DNA from: an uncultured Acidimicrobiales bacterium
GTDB taxonomy: Bacteria; Actinomycetota; Acidimicrobiia; Acidimicrobiales; Aldehydirespiratoraceae
Assembly: GCA_951812975.1 (NCBI GenBank)
Contig: CATOTC010000002.1
Location: 124,001 to 188,000, forward strand
Length of the DNA stretch: 64,000 nt
Direction: 5' to 3'
Shown here: positions 8,662-18,661 of the stretch, one piece after another
How the letters are laid out: every line of letters begins with the position of its first letter
Numbering within the stretch: the first letter of the stretch is position 1
Made by a program: the position numbers and the translations under genes
Notes under the pieces: generated by a model
The model's database searches: none
What the model saw: the letters and a program-made list of their open reading frames with translations, nothing else
What the model was told of the DNA's origin: nothing

Positions 8662-11085
8662 CTAGGCGCGCAGAGCAGAATTGGTCGGGTCATAAGCGGG
8701 TTCTGCCAGCACCGTTGCAGTCCTCATCTCGCCGAGAAGTTCCAACTCGAACATCGAACCAGGCGCTTCGAAGGCGGGGGCGACATAGACGAAGGCGAGG
8801 CTCTTGCCGACCGTGTGGCCCCAGGTTCCGCTCGTGGCAATCCCCATGACCTGGCCGTCCGGGCCATACGCCCCCTCGTTGCCCCGCACATCGTTGTCTG
8901 TGGCGTCGACTTCGCAGTAGACGAGAACCATCGACAGCGGTTCGGCCTGCTCGGCACGCTCGATCGTGGCCTGCCTGCCGATGAAATCACCGTCAAAGTC
9001 GACGAAACGTTCGAGTCGGGCCTCGATCGGGGTGATCTCCGTGGTCAGTTCGCTCCCCCAAGCCTTGTAACCCTTCTCGATGCGCATGACGTTCATCGCG
9101 TAGGCACCGAAGTGGACCATTCCGTGAGGGTCACCGGAAGCTGTGAGCGCGTCGTAGAGTTCGTCCATCCGTTCGATCGGACAGTGCAGTTCCCAACCGA
9201 GCTCACCCACATAAGAGACCCGCAGGGCCTTGCAGGGCACTCCCGCCACCTCGATCTCTTGCGCGGTCAACCAGCGGAACGACTCGTTGCCGAGATCAGC
9301 GTCGGTGAGGGGCGCTAGCACCTCTCGGGCGCGTGGCCCGGTCACGGCCAACAGCCCGAGGGCGTCGGTCACATCGGTGACGGTCACATCCTCTGTTGCC
9401 TCGACGTGCTGGTTCAGCCAGTCCAGGTCATGGGTGGTGCCGATGACCGCGGAGTTGAGGTAGAAGCGGTCAGCGGCGAGACGGGTGATCGTCATCTCAC
9501 ACTCGATACCGCCCAGCTCAGTGAGCATGTGCACCAGGCGGATACCACCGTCTCGGACCGGGATCTTGTTGGCCGACAGTCGATCCAGCAGCACCGCTGC
9601 ATCAGCGCCTGTGACCTCGAATTTGGCGAAAGCAGTGAGGTCAGCGATACCGACCCTCTGGCGAGTCCCGGTGACTTCACGGGCGATGAAGTCGAAGGCG
9701 TTGGACCGCCTGAACGAGTGCCGTTCGGGATCGCCGAAGTACTGCGGACGCTCCCAGCCGTAGACCTCCTGCCACTGCGCCCCCAGTGCGTCGAGCCGAC
9801 CGTAGATCGGGTTGACTTTCTGGCGCCGCGCCGCCGGCCGCTGCTCGCCGGGCAGGCGGACCTGGTACATCTCGTGGTATTCGTCGATCGCCTTCTCGAT
9901 GGCGAACACGGACTTGGGGCCGGTGTGGTCTCCGAAGCGGCGCGGGTCCATGCCCCGCACGTTGATCTCAGTCTGACCGTGCACGATCCACTGGGCGAGA
10001 TACTTGCCTGCTCCAGGGCCCTGGGTGATTCCGATCGAGGCACCGTTGCAATGCCAGTAGTTGCGAAACCCCGGTGCCGGGCCCATGAGATAGCCGGAGT
10101 CGGGCGTATGGGTGATCGGACCCGAGACGATCTTCTTTATCCCCGCTTCGGACCACGACGGGATCCGCAGCATGGCCAGCTCGAGACACTCGGCGATGTT
10201 GTCGATGTCGGGCGGTGTGAGATAGAAGTCGAGCCCCCAGTCGATCCCGTCCACGCCGTAGATCTGGGCGTTGGCCATCTCGTAGGGTCCGATCAGCAGC
10301 CCGTCGATCTCGCGGCGGTAGTAGCAGCTCGACCGAGGATCGCGGGTCACCGGCGGTTCGAAGCCGAGATTGCGCATCGACTCGAGCGGTTCGGTGATGA
10401 CGTACTGGTGGACGACCGAGACGATCGGAACGTCGAGCCCGATCATCGCGCCCAGCTGCGGGGCGTAGTGACCCGCGGCGTTGACCACATGTTCGCAGGT
10501 GATCGAGCCTTTCTCGGTGACTACCCGCCAGCGGCCGTCGGCCAGTTGAGCCATGTCGACCACGCGGTTGTGCCGCTGGACCTCACAGCCGAGCTGACGG
10601 GCGCCTTTGGCCATCGCGTTGGTGCATCCTGTAGGGTCGGTCCATCCGTCGTGGGGCGTGTAGAAGCCGGTCTTCACGTCGGAAAGATCTTCGAGCAGCG
10701 GGTTGAGTTCCTGCACCTGCTTCGGTCCGACGATGTAGGACTCGACGCCGATCTGGTTGAGCATGGCGTGCACGTAACGATGCCAGTCGACTTCATCGTC
10801 GGTGCGTGCGAGGCGGACCGCCCCGCATCCGTGCCAACCCGCCGACAGGCCCGTCTCCTCCTCGATGTCGGGATACAGGGCGATCGCGTCCTGATGGACC
10901 TTCGCCATGTTGAGATCGCCGATGAAGTTGGGGATGAGGCCCGCGGCGTGCCAGGTGGAACCCGAGGTCAGTTCACCTTTCTCTACGAGGATCGTGTCGG
11001 CCCAGCCCTCATGCGCGAGGTGGTAGAGCAGACCTACGCCCATGGCCCCGCCTCCGACGATGACGCAGCGCACTTCTTGGTTCAT
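8662..11085 (-). CDS. FAD/GcvT dimethylglycine-sarcosine dehydrogenase-like protein 1
   Basis: An 807-residue protein with a DAO-type FAD domain (VIVGGGAMGVGLLYHL at the N-terminus, then GSTWHAAGL, whose His carries covalent FAD in characterised dimethylglycine/sarcosine dehydrogenases), a middle FAO_M linker (roughly 375-430) and a C-terminal GcvT aminomethyl-folate domain (roughly 430-800, with VTGPRAREVL and SYVGELGWELH). The family oxidises an N-methyl amine and passes the one-carbon unit to tetrahydrofolate. A GAGGAGGGAGAGC site precedes the ATG. It is 62 bases downstream of a paralogue of nearly equal length and upstream of the MttB-like gene, which points to stepwise demethylation of a betaine-like compound. 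The exact substrate is not predictable. Confidence 0.85.
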   Translation of the reverse strand: MNQEVRCVIVGGGAMGVGLLYHLAHEGWADTILVEKGELTSGSTWHAAGLIPNFIGDLNMAKVHQDAIALYPDIEEETGLSAGWHGCGAVRLARTDDEVDWHRYVHAMLNQIGVESYIVGPKQVQELNPLLEDLSDVKTGFYTPHDGWTDPTGCTNAMAKGARQLGCEVQRHNRVVDMAQLADGRWRVVTEKGSITCEHVVNAAGHYAPQLGAMIGLDVPIVSVVHQYVITEPLESMRNLGFEPPVTRDPRSSCYYRREIDGLLIGPYEMANAQIYGVDGIDWGLDFYLTPPDIDNIAECLELAMLRIPSWSEAGIKKIVSGPITHTPDSGYLMGPAPGFRNYWHCNGASIGITQGPGAGKYLAQWIVHGQTEINVRGMDPRRFGDHTGPKSVFAIEKAIDEYHEMYQVRLPGEQRPAARRQKVNPIYGRLDALGAQWQEVYGWERPQYFGDPERHSFRRSNAFDFIAREVTGTRQRVGIADLTAFAKFEVTGADAAVLLDRLSANKIPVRDGGIRLVHMLTELGGIECEMTITRLAADRFYLNSAVIGTTHDLDWLNQHVEATEDVTVTDVTDALGLLAVTGPRAREVLAPLTDADLGNESFRWLTAQEIEVAGVPCKALRVSYVGELGWELHCPIERMDELYDALTASGDPHGMVHFGAYAMNVMRIEKGYKAWGSELTTEITPIEARLERFVDFDGDFIGRQATIERAEQAEPLSMVLVYCEVDATDNDVRGNEGAYGPDGQVMGIATSGTWGHTVGKSLAFVYVAPAFEAPGSMFELELLGEMRTATVLAEPAYDPTNSALRA

Positions 11086-11147
11086 GCTCTCCCTCCTCTA
11101 TCTCGGCGGTTCAACGGCATCTCGGGATCCACCGGCTCGAATCGCAT

Positions 11148-13610
11148 CTACTGTTTCGGACGTTGGTTCTGGGGATCGAACCAACTGCGGATCGAAGTGC
11201 TCACCGGTACCCGTCGGCCGGCGATATTGGTCGCCCATGAACCGCTGTCGAGCCAGTCCTTGGTGACCGCTTCGTGGTGCTCGACGTAGCCCATTGCGCA
11301 GCAACGGTTCTGGGATGCGCTCCACATCGACGACGATATTCGACCCACGACGACGCCGTCGCGATAGAGCGGTTCGTCGTGGTAGGTCAGCAGGTCCGGG
11401 TCTTCGATGCGCAACTGAATGAGTCGTTTGGTGCGCGGCTGTCGACGTTGCGCCTCCAGCGCGCTGCGTCCGTTGAAGTCGACCGGCTTGTCCCAGGCGA
11501 TCGTGAATCCGAGTCCGGCTTCCAGCGGGGTGTCCTCGTCGGTGATGTCATGACCCCAGTGCCGCATCCCGGCCTCCAACCGCAGCGAGTTCATGGCGTG
11601 GTAGCCGGCATGGACCAGCCCGTGGGACTTGCCCGCCTCAGTCAGCGCGTCGTAGACGGTGACTGCGTCGGCGTTGGCGACGTACAGTTCCCAGCCCAGG
11701 TCCCCGACGTAGCTCATCCGCAGAGCGAACACCTCTACGCCGCCGAGTCCGATGCTGCGCCCGGTGCCGAACTCGAAGCCGGCGTTCGAGAGGTCGGCGT
11801 CGGTCAACGTCGACAACACGGCCCGGCTCTTGGGGCCCATCAGACCGATCATCGCCTGGTCATGGGTCACGTTGGTGAGTGTCACCCGTCTGTCTCGACA
11901 GGCCCGCCGCAACCAGGCCCAGTCCCGGGTCTCTGCAGCCGCTGCGGTGACCACGAAGAACTCGTTGTCACCGATGCGGTTCACGGTCAGGTCGGCTTCG
12001 ATTCCGCCCGCGCTGTTGCACCACTGGGTGTACACGGCCTTGCCGATCGGCGCATCGATGTCGGCGACGCTCAGAGTGTTGAGCACAGCCAGCGCATCGG
12101 GACCTTCGACTGTGAACTTGGCGAACGACGTCTGGTCGAACAGGCCGACGGACTCCCGGACTCCGACGCATTCCTGCACCATGTTGTCGTGCCAGTTCTG
12201 TTTGCCGTAGGAGTACTCGTATTCACCGACCTGACCGGCGTTGGCGTACCAGTTGGGTCGTTCCCAACCGGCGGTCTCCCCGAACACGGCTCCAGCCGCC
12301 GCGATCCGGTCGTGCAACGGCGACAGCCTCCGGCCCCGGGCGCTCTCATACTGTCGGAACGGCCAGTGCATGGCGTAGAGAAGACCCAGACTCTCCGAGA
12401 TCCTGTCTTTGAGATACCCGGTATCTGCTTGGAACGGCTGCGCACGGCGGATGTCGACCGAGTTGAGGTCCATCGGAGGGCGCCGGTCCGCTATCCAGTC
12501 AGCCAATGCCCATCCGACGCCCCCCGCTGACTGGATCCCCACAGAGTTGAAGCCGGCCGCTACGAAACACCCGTCGACTTCGGGCGCCTCGCCCATGTAG
12601 TACACGCCGTCGGGGGTGAAGGACTCAGGCCCGTTGAAGAACAACTGGAGTCCGCACTCACCCAGCGCGGGCACACGGTGAATGGCGCGTTCAAAGATCG
12701 GCCCGAGGTGGTCCCAGTCTTCGTCGAGGGTCCCGAAGGAGAAGTCGCGAGGGATCTGATCGGTGCGCCAGACCTTGCCGCGGGGTTCGAAGAATCCGGC
12801 CATGAGCTTGCCGGTCTCCTCTTTGAAGTAGGTGTAGTTGCCGGGGTCGCGCAGGGTCGGTGTGCCGATCTCCATGCCCTCTAGGGGTTCAGTGACGACG
12901 TAGAAGTGCTCGCATGCCTGGAGCGGAACGTTGACCCCGATCTGGGCGGCGAGGTGGCGGGTCCACATTCCCGTGGCGAGAACGACGGTTTCGGTCTCGA
13001 TCTCACCCTCCTCGGTGACCACGCCTGTGATTCTGCCGTTGACAACCTTCAACTCGGTGACCGAGACGCCCTCGACGACCCTGGCCCCGCGACTCTTGGC
13101 GCCCTTGGCCAGCGCCATGGTGGTGTCCACCGGTGAGGTCTGTCCGTCGCGGGGGATGTACAACGCCCCGACGAGGTCGTCGGTGTGCATCAGCGGCCAG
13201 CGCTGCTTCGCTTCGTCGAGGTCGATCACCTGCGTGTCGACACCGACACCCTCGGCCATCGTGGCGCCGCGCAGGATCTCCTCCCAGCGCTGTTCGTTGT
13301 CGGCGACCGAGACGGATCCGGGGGTTCGATAACCGGTCGCCTGACCGGTCTCGTCTTCGAGCTCTTCAAACAGGCGCGCCGAGTAGGTCGCCAGTCTTGT
13401 CAACGAGTGAGTCGACTTGAGTTGCGACACCAGTCCCGCGGCATGCCAGGTGGTCCCGCAGGTGAGGGTGCCCTGTTCCAACAGCACCACATCGCTGATG
13501 TCTCGGCGGGTCAGATGGTAGGCAACGGAGCACCCGACGATGCCCCCGCCGATCACGACGACTTCAGCCCGGTCCGGGAGCGCCGGACCCGAACGCAGAG
13601 AACGAGCCAT
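11148..13610 (-). CDS. FAD/GcvT dimethylglycine-sarcosine dehydrogenase-like protein 2
   Basis: About 820 residues with the same layout as the next gene: FAD site VVVIGGGIVGCSVAYHL, CGTTWHAAGLVSQ with the flavin-linking His, a middle domain, then GcvT (LMGPKSRAVL, MSYVGDLGWELYV). It is the promoter-proximal gene of the five-gene operon. ATG 13610 is preferred because a TAGTCT box ends 9 bases upstream (leaderless pattern); an in-frame GTG two codons earlier is possible. The pair of paralogues suggests one acts on dimethylglycine and the other on sarcosine, or on related methylamines; which is which cannot be read from sequence. Confidence 0.85.
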   Translation of the reverse strand: MARSLRSGPALPDRAEVVVIGGGIVGCSVAYHLTRRDISDVVLLEQGTLTCGTTWHAAGLVSQLKSTHSLTRLATYSARLFEELEDETGQATGYRTPGSVSVADNEQRWEEILRGATMAEGVGVDTQVIDLDEAKQRWPLMHTDDLVGALYIPRDGQTSPVDTTMALAKGAKSRGARVVEGVSVTELKVVNGRITGVVTEEGEIETETVVLATGMWTRHLAAQIGVNVPLQACEHFYVVTEPLEGMEIGTPTLRDPGNYTYFKEETGKLMAGFFEPRGKVWRTDQIPRDFSFGTLDEDWDHLGPIFERAIHRVPALGECGLQLFFNGPESFTPDGVYYMGEAPEVDGCFVAAGFNSVGIQSAGGVGWALADWIADRRPPMDLNSVDIRRAQPFQADTGYLKDRISESLGLLYAMHWPFRQYESARGRRLSPLHDRIAAAGAVFGETAGWERPNWYANAGQVGEYEYSYGKQNWHDNMVQECVGVRESVGLFDQTSFAKFTVEGPDALAVLNTLSVADIDAPIGKAVYTQWCNSAGGIEADLTVNRIGDNEFFVVTAAAAETRDWAWLRRACRDRRVTLTNVTHDQAMIGLMGPKSRAVLSTLTDADLSNAGFEFGTGRSIGLGGVEVFALRMSYVGDLGWELYVANADAVTVYDALTEAGKSHGLVHAGYHAMNSLRLEAGMRHWGHDITDEDTPLEAGLGFTIAWDKPVDFNGRSALEAQRRQPRTKRLIQLRIEDPDLLTYHDEPLYRDGVVVGRISSSMWSASQNRCCAMGYVEHHEAVTKDWLDSGSWATNIAGRRVPVSTSIRSWFDPQNQRPKQ

Positions 13611-13625
13611 GAGCACCAGAGACTA
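13611..13625 (-). promoter_or_regulatory. leaderless -10 box for the methylated-amine operon
   Basis: TAGTCT on the minus strand (13625-13620), 9 bases from ATG 13610, fits the TANNNT leaderless spacing seen across this window. Confidence 0.4.
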
Positions 13626-13689
13626 GCGAATACAGTCCGCGCAAGTGTGTCGATCTGGCCGGGTATTTTTCGAGCTTTTTCGCTTGGCT

Positions 13690-13799
13690 CCCGCTCTTGT
13701 TCGCTGCGCTGGCCTCCCGCTGCTGCGGCCGCGGGCCGCGAGGCCGCGGGCGGGCCGCGAGGCCGCGGCCTCTTTCGGCCGCGTCCGTGTGCGGGACTT
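13690..13799 (-). repeat. dispersed GC-rich element, copy 1
   Basis: Read on the minus strand: TCCCGCACACGGACGCG, then nested GGCCGCGGCC/CGCGGCCTCGCGGCCC blocks, then GCGCAGCGAACAAGAGCGGG. The same modules in the same order occur at 28361-28450 and 32220-32390. This copy lies between two divergent genes. Confidence 0.8.
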
Positions 13800-13865
13800 A
13801 GAGACTCGAACTCTGAGCGGGCTGCGGTGGCGGTCGCCGGGTTTTGGCGGCGACAACGGGTGTCG

Positions 13866-13878
13866 TATCGTCGGGTCG
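13866..13878 (+). promoter_or_regulatory. leaderless -10 box for the APH-like gene
   Basis: TATCGT followed by 7 bases and ATG 13879; no Shine-Dalgarno site is present. Confidence 0.5.
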
Positions 13879-15075
13879 ATGAGTGAGACCGACCAGAGCC
13901 GACCAACCGATCCAGACAGTTCCGCCGACCAGGAGTCTGAGGTGCCTTCGGAGCTGAGCAGCGCGCCGAAGTTCCATACCGACCGCAGCCATTACGGTCC
14001 CGCTCTCGAGCAGTGGATCACCAGGCGGTACCCGAACCGGACCGACGCCACCGTCACCAACCTCGACATCCCGGTGTCCACCGGCTTCTCCAACGAGACG
14101 GTGTTCTTCGACGCCTCATGGACCGAGGACCGCACCGAGCGCTCGGACCGGTTCGTGGCCCGCATCGAACCCGCAGGAGGCGCCCTGTTCCCAGCTCAGA
14201 GCATCCACTGCCGCGTCTCAGTCGAGGTGCAGTACCGGGCGATGGAGGCGGTCGGGCGCCACTGCGACGCCCCAGTGCCCGAACTGCTCGGCTACGAGTC
14301 AGACCCGGCGGTCATCGGCCAACCCTTCTTCGTCATGGGTTTCACCGAGGGCCGGGTGCCCGCTGATCAGCCCCGCTATTCCGAGGAGGGATTCCTGGTC
14401 GACGAGGCGACACCGGCCGAGCGCCGTCGCATGGTCGCCAGCGGCCTCGAGGCAATGGCGCAGATCCACTCGATCGACTGGCGCTCCGCCGGCCTGGACT
14501 GGCTCGACACCAGCGGGACCGGACAGCCCGGCACCCGCGTGCAGCTCGACCTCTACCGGGCGTCGACGACCCGCGAACTGGCTGGTCGGGAACATCCCGT
14601 GCTCTCAGCAGCATTCGACTGGCTCATCGCCAATGATCCCGGTGACGACCGTGTCGGCCTGTCCTGGGGCGACAGCCGTTTGGGGAACATCCTGTGGCAG
14701 GACTATCGCCCCGCTGCGGTGCTCGACTGGGAGGCGTGCGCCCTGTCGCCGACCGAGGCGGACGTCGGCTGGTGGCTGATGTTCGATCGGATGTCGTTCG
14801 ACGACGTGGGAGCGGCCCGTATGGAGGGGTTCCCCACCCGGTCCGAGATGATCAGCCTCTACGAGCAGGCCTCCGGCCGTGAGGTTCGCGCGCCCCACTA
14901 CTGGGAGGTGTTCGGCGCGATGCGATTCTGCGCGATCTTCATCGGTCTCGGCGACCGAATGACCAACAGTGGCCTGGTTCCTGAGGAACTGAATCCGGCA
15001 GTACACAACATGGTGACCCAGGCAGTGGCCGACCTGCTCGGTATCGACAACCCGACACCGTCGACCATCGGTTGA
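13879..15075 (+). CDS. APH-family phosphotransferase (aminoglycoside/acyl-CoA dehydrogenase-associated type)
   Basis: A 398-residue kinase-fold protein. The APH core is visible as STGFSNETVFFDASW (nucleotide-binding loop), FFVMGFTEGRVP (hinge), and LSWGDSRLGNILW...AVLDWE, the Brenner-type catalytic loop, with Trp in place of the usual His before GD and DWE as the metal site. Actinobacteria hold many such proteins; most act in lipid or acyl-CoA metabolism rather than antibiotic resistance. It is monocistronic, convergent with smc (9-base gap), and has a leaderless-type start. The open frame continues upstream through the dispersed repeat, but that extension is not protein-like. The substrate is unknown. 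Confidence 0.8.
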   Translation: MSETDQSRPTDPDSSADQESEVPSELSSAPKFHTDRSHYGPALEQWITRRYPNRTDATVTNLDIPVSTGFSNETVFFDASWTEDRTERSDRFVARIEPAGGALFPAQSIHCRVSVEVQYRAMEAVGRHCDAPVPELLGYESDPAVIGQPFFVMGFTEGRVPADQPRYSEEGFLVDEATPAERRRMVASGLEAMAQIHSIDWRSAGLDWLDTSGTGQPGTRVQLDLYRASTTRELAGREHPVLSAAFDWLIANDPGDDRVGLSWGDSRLGNILWQDYRPAAVLDWEACALSPTEADVGWWLMFDRMSFDDVGAARMEGFPTRSEMISLYEQASGREVRAPHYWEVFGAMRFCAIFIGLGDRMTNSGLVPEELNPAVHNMVTQAVADLLGIDNPTPSTIG

Positions 15076-15084
15076 CGGTCGGCT

Positions 15085-18000
15085 TCAGGCGACGTTGACC
15101 GCGGCGGTCGCGGCCTTCTCGCTGACGACGGTGCTCGACCCGCCGGGTTTCATCGAGACGCCATAGAGGCAGTCGGCGATCTCCATCGTCCGTTTCTGGT
15201 GGCTCACCAGCACCAATTGTGCGTCGGCTCGGAACTCGTCGACCAGGTTGAGGAACCGATGCAGGTTGACGTCGTCGAGTGCCACCTCAACTTCGTCGAG
15301 GACATAGAACGGTGAGGGGCGGCTCATGAACACCGCGAACAGGAACGCCAACGCGGTGAGCGTCCGCTCCCCGCCCGACAGCAGGGACAGCTTGCGAACG
15401 TTCTTGCCGCCCGGTCTGGCGGCCACGTCGATCCCCGTGTTGAGCAGATCGTCGGGGGTGCTGAGTCGGATTGATCCCTGGCCGCCCGGGAAGAGCGTCT
15501 CGAACAGTTTCTCGAAATTGGTGGAGACGTCAGCGAACGCGCTCGCGAAGATCGTCACGATGTCGTCGTCGATCGAAGCGATGACCTTGCTCAGTTCACG
15601 TCGAGTGGTGGAGATGTCTGCGTGTTGGGCCTGCAGGAACTCGTGGCGCTCCTGGAGCTCCCGGCATTCCTCGGTGGCCAGCGGGTTGATCGGGCCCATG
15701 ATCTCGAGTTCGCTCTGCAACTGCTCTATTCGGCGTGCCGAGTCGACCCCGTCGTCGAGCGGCGGGCGCGGAGCAGACACGGCAACGTCGGGCGCCACCT
15801 TGTGTTCGGCGCGCAGCGATTCAACGACGGTCTGGAGCTTGGTTCGCAGTTCTGCCCGTTCGATCGCGGCGGCGGCCGCGCGTTCGCGCAGACTCTCGAA
15901 CCGTTGGTTGACCCTGACCCGCTCACTGCGCAGATCGCTGAGGCGCCCCACCAGTTGACGCGCCGTCTCGGACTGCTGCTCGTGAGCCGTGCGCGCCTCG
16001 CTGAGTCGGGAGTCGATGACGGTTTGCCATGCCTGCAGCCCGGCGGCCAGCTTGTCGAGAACCGAGGCGCGGCGGTCAAGGAATTCTCGCTGTTGACCAG
16101 CGCTGGACCGCTCCATCACGTCGCGTTCGAGTCGGGCTTCGATCTCCGCCATGCGGGTCCGCAGGCCGTTCTCCCGTTCATTGACAGCGGCGGCGCGAAC
16201 CTCCACATTAGTGCGCGACGCAACGGCTTCGTTGACGCGTGACTCCAGGTCGGCGCGTGCGACAGCGATGCGGTGGGCCTCTTCGCGCTGCTCGGACTCG
16301 GTGGCCTCGAGCAGGTCTCGTGCGCTCTCGAGTTCGTCTACGCGGCGGCGATCGTGCTCGAGGCGGCTGAGAAGTTCATCGAACCCGCTGTGGAGGGTCT
16401 CGAATTCTGTGGCGGACTCGCGGCGTTGCGCCTCGAGCCGCTGAGACTCCTGCGTCGCGCTCTGGAGTGCAGAATCGAGTTCGGCGACCCGCGCTGCGCC
16501 CTCTGTTGCGGCCTCGACTCGGGTGGCCATCTCCGAACGCGCGTCGGCGAGGCGTTCGGCGGCGGACTGGCAGTCGACGCCTGCGACGACCACCTGTTCG
16601 CTTGCTTCGGTCAGCGCCGCGGCGGTCGCGCCGGACCCGTTGCCGCCAAGACGCCAGCCGTCGGGACCGATGAACTCTCCTGTGAGCGTGACGAACGAAC
16701 CCATGGGGTCGTTCAGCGCCCGGTCCACGGCGCTCTGCCAGTCGCCCTCGATTATCTCGACGTCGCCGATCAGCACGTCGAGCAGGGCACCGACACCTTT
16801 CTTGGTGCCTCGGACATGGCCACGAAGCGGGTTGTCGGCAGGTTCGGGGCCCGAAGACCGTCGAGCGCGCAACCCCCGCCGTTCACCGCGCGCGCCGCTT
16901 AGAGCACCAGCAACCCCCCGGGACGGCAGGGCCCCGAGGGCCAAAACCGCACCGCCGGTTCCGCTGGAGCGCAACGCCTCGAAAGCGGCACGAGCCGCGG
17001 TGGGGTCACGCACTATCACCGCGTTGAGCCCGGCACCGACGGCAGACTCGAAAGCCGTCTCGTAACCGGCGTCGATCTCCACGATGTCGCGCAGTGTGCC
17101 GAGCACGCCGGAGACGTGCGCCACCCGCTCCGCACCGGCCCTAGAGCGAGCCTCGTGCAGTGCCAAGGTGAGCGCTTCGGCCCGAGCCAGCCATCGTTGC
17201 TGAGTCGCTTCAGCTTCGCCATGGGAGGCGATTTCAGTGTCGAGCGCTTCTTGCGCAGCGGTTCGGGCTTGGTCGGCCTCGGTCAATTCAGCAGACACGC
17301 GAGCGTGCTGGGCGCTGACGGCCTCGAGTTCGGTCCGTTGTTCGGCTATGCGGGAGTCGAGCGTGGCGTGCCGCTGTTCCAGTTGGTCCAGGCGCGTCCG
17401 GAGGCGCTCTTGGTCCCGGGTCCCTGTCTCGATAGCCCCTTTAAGTGCCGCAAGCTCACCGCGGGCTTCGGCAGCCTCGTTGCCGGGCACTGAGGAAACT
17501 TGCGCCGCTTGTTCGTCGAGCACCGCACGATCGCCTGCGAGTTGTTTCTCGTCGGCTCTCCGGGTGACCAGATCATCTCGGAGGGCTGCTGCGGTGGTCT
17601 CGGCTTCGGCGAGGGCAAGCCGTAGGCGAGTCGCCTCCGCCTCGAGGTTGGCGATGACGCCCCGGTCGGTGAACGCGGATCGGTCTCGGTCGATGCCGCG
17701 GCGACGTTCGCCAACTACCGCGGCCAGCCCCCTGGCACGTTCACGGGTGGACTCCAGCCGCCGGAGGGTTTCGCCGAGATCGTCCTCGGAGCTCTCGGAG
17801 AGCCGGCTCTCGGCAGCTGAGATCCTGTCGTCGAGATCTGCCAGTTCAGCCTTGACGGACTGTTCCTGGAGATGGACCGGCGCCTCGGAGATGGCTTGCA
17901 GCTGCTCGCGGAGCTCAACGATCTGTCTTCCCTTGAGGTACAGGCGATGGGCTGCGAGCTCCTCTACGAGGTCGCCGTGCAGGCGTGCGGCCTCGGCTTG

Positions 18001-18621
18001 CTTCTCGAGCGGGCGCAACTGGCGCCTCACCTCCCGGATGATGTCCTTCACCCTGGTGAGGTCGCTGTCCGAGGTGGCGAGACGGCGTTCGGCTCGCTCC
18101 TTGCGTTTGCGGTACTTCAGGACTCCTGCAGCTTCCTCGATGATCGCTCGCCGGTCCTGGGGGCGGGAGGTCAGCACCGCGTCGATCTGTCCCTGGGAGA
18201 CGATCACATGTTGTTGCCTTCCCACTCCGCCGTCGCTCAACAACTCCGACACGTCGATGAGTCTGCACGGGACGCCGTTGATGGCGTACTCGGACTCTCC
18301 GCTTCGAAACAGTGTGCGACTTATCCTCACCTCGTTGAAGTCGATCGGCAGCGTTGCTGAGTGATTGTCGATCGTCAAGGAGACCTCGGCTCGACCCAGA
18401 GCCGGTTTCTCGCTGGTACCGGCAAAGATCACGTCGTCCATCTTGGAGGACCGCAGGGCATTGGGCGCCTGTGACCCCAGCACCCAGGCAATGGCATCGA
18501 CAACGTTGGACTTTCCGCTGCCGTTGGGTCCGACGATTACGTTGACGCCCGGTTCAAGATCAATCGAGGTGGCATCGGCGAACGACTTGAATCCTTTCAA
18601 CGCGAGGTTCTTGAGATACAT
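15085..18621 (-). CDS. smc: chromosome segregation ATPase SMC
   Basis: About 1,178 residues, normal for bacterial SMC. Walker A GPNGSGKSNVVDAI is near residue 35; a long coiled coil follows, the hinge occupies about residues 500-650, then the second coiled coil, the ABC signature LSGGERTLTALAFLFA and Walker B FYVLDEVEVALDD near the C-terminus. It forms the SMC-ScpAB condensin-like ring that organises and separates chromosomes. ATG 18621 is preferred over the TTG three codons upstream because a TACATT box ends 8 bases before it. It follows the mutM-like gene by 40 bases, the standard actinobacterial order. Confidence 0.97.
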   Translation of the reverse strand: MYLKNLALKGFKSFADATSIDLEPGVNVIVGPNGSGKSNVVDAIAWVLGSQAPNALRSSKMDDVIFAGTSEKPALGRAEVSLTIDNHSATLPIDFNEVRISRTLFRSGESEYAINGVPCRLIDVSELLSDGGVGRQQHVIVSQGQIDAVLTSRPQDRRAIIEEAAGVLKYRKRKERAERRLATSDSDLTRVKDIIREVRRQLRPLEKQAEAARLHGDLVEELAAHRLYLKGRQIVELREQLQAISEAPVHLQEQSVKAELADLDDRISAAESRLSESSEDDLGETLRRLESTRERARGLAAVVGERRRGIDRDRSAFTDRGVIANLEAEATRLRLALAEAETTAAALRDDLVTRRADEKQLAGDRAVLDEQAAQVSSVPGNEAAEARGELAALKGAIETGTRDQERLRTRLDQLEQRHATLDSRIAEQRTELEAVSAQHARVSAELTEADQARTAAQEALDTEIASHGEAEATQQRWLARAEALTLALHEARSRAGAERVAHVSGVLGTLRDIVEIDAGYETAFESAVGAGLNAVIVRDPTAARAAFEALRSSGTGGAVLALGALPSRGVAGALSGARGERRGLRARRSSGPEPADNPLRGHVRGTKKGVGALLDVLIGDVEIIEGDWQSAVDRALNDPMGSFVTLTGEFIGPDGWRLGGNGSGATAAALTEASEQVVVAGVDCQSAAERLADARSEMATRVEAATEGAARVAELDSALQSATQESQRLEAQRRESATEFETLHSGFDELLSRLEHDRRRVDELESARDLLEATESEQREEAHRIAVARADLESRVNEAVASRTNVEVRAAAVNERENGLRTRMAEIEARLERDVMERSSAGQQREFLDRRASVLDKLAAGLQAWQTVIDSRLSEARTAHEQQSETARQLVGRLSDLRSERVRVNQRFESLRERAAAAAIERAELRTKLQTVVESLRAEHKVAPDVAVSAPRPPLDDGVDSARRIEQLQSELEIMGPINPLATEECRELQERHEFLQAQHADISTTRRELSKVIASIDDDIVTIFASAFADVSTNFEKLFETLFPGGQGSIRLSTPDDLLNTGIDVAARPGGKNVRKLSLLSGGERTLTALAFLFAVFMSRPSPFYVLDEVEVALDDVNLHRFLNLVDEFRADAQLVLVSHQKRTMEIADCLYGVSMKPGGSSTVVSEKAATAAVNVA

Positions 18622-18635
18622 CGGATTCAAATGTA
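18622..18635 (-). promoter_or_regulatory. leaderless -10 box for smc
   Basis: TACATT (18635-18630 on the minus strand) with 8 bases to ATG 18621. Confidence 0.5.
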
Positions 18636-18661
18636 TCAGCCCAAATTACACTGACGAGACT

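Noticed and set aside
9406-11289. 627-codon plus-strand open frame
   Set aside because: Antisense to the FAD/GcvT dehydrogenase gene; no recognisable protein and typical of GC-rich shadow frames.
13780-13815. tRNA-like T-arm (GTTCGAGTCTC on the minus strand)
   Set aside because: No matching acceptor, anticodon or D arms could be found around it; part of the sequence belongs to the dispersed element.
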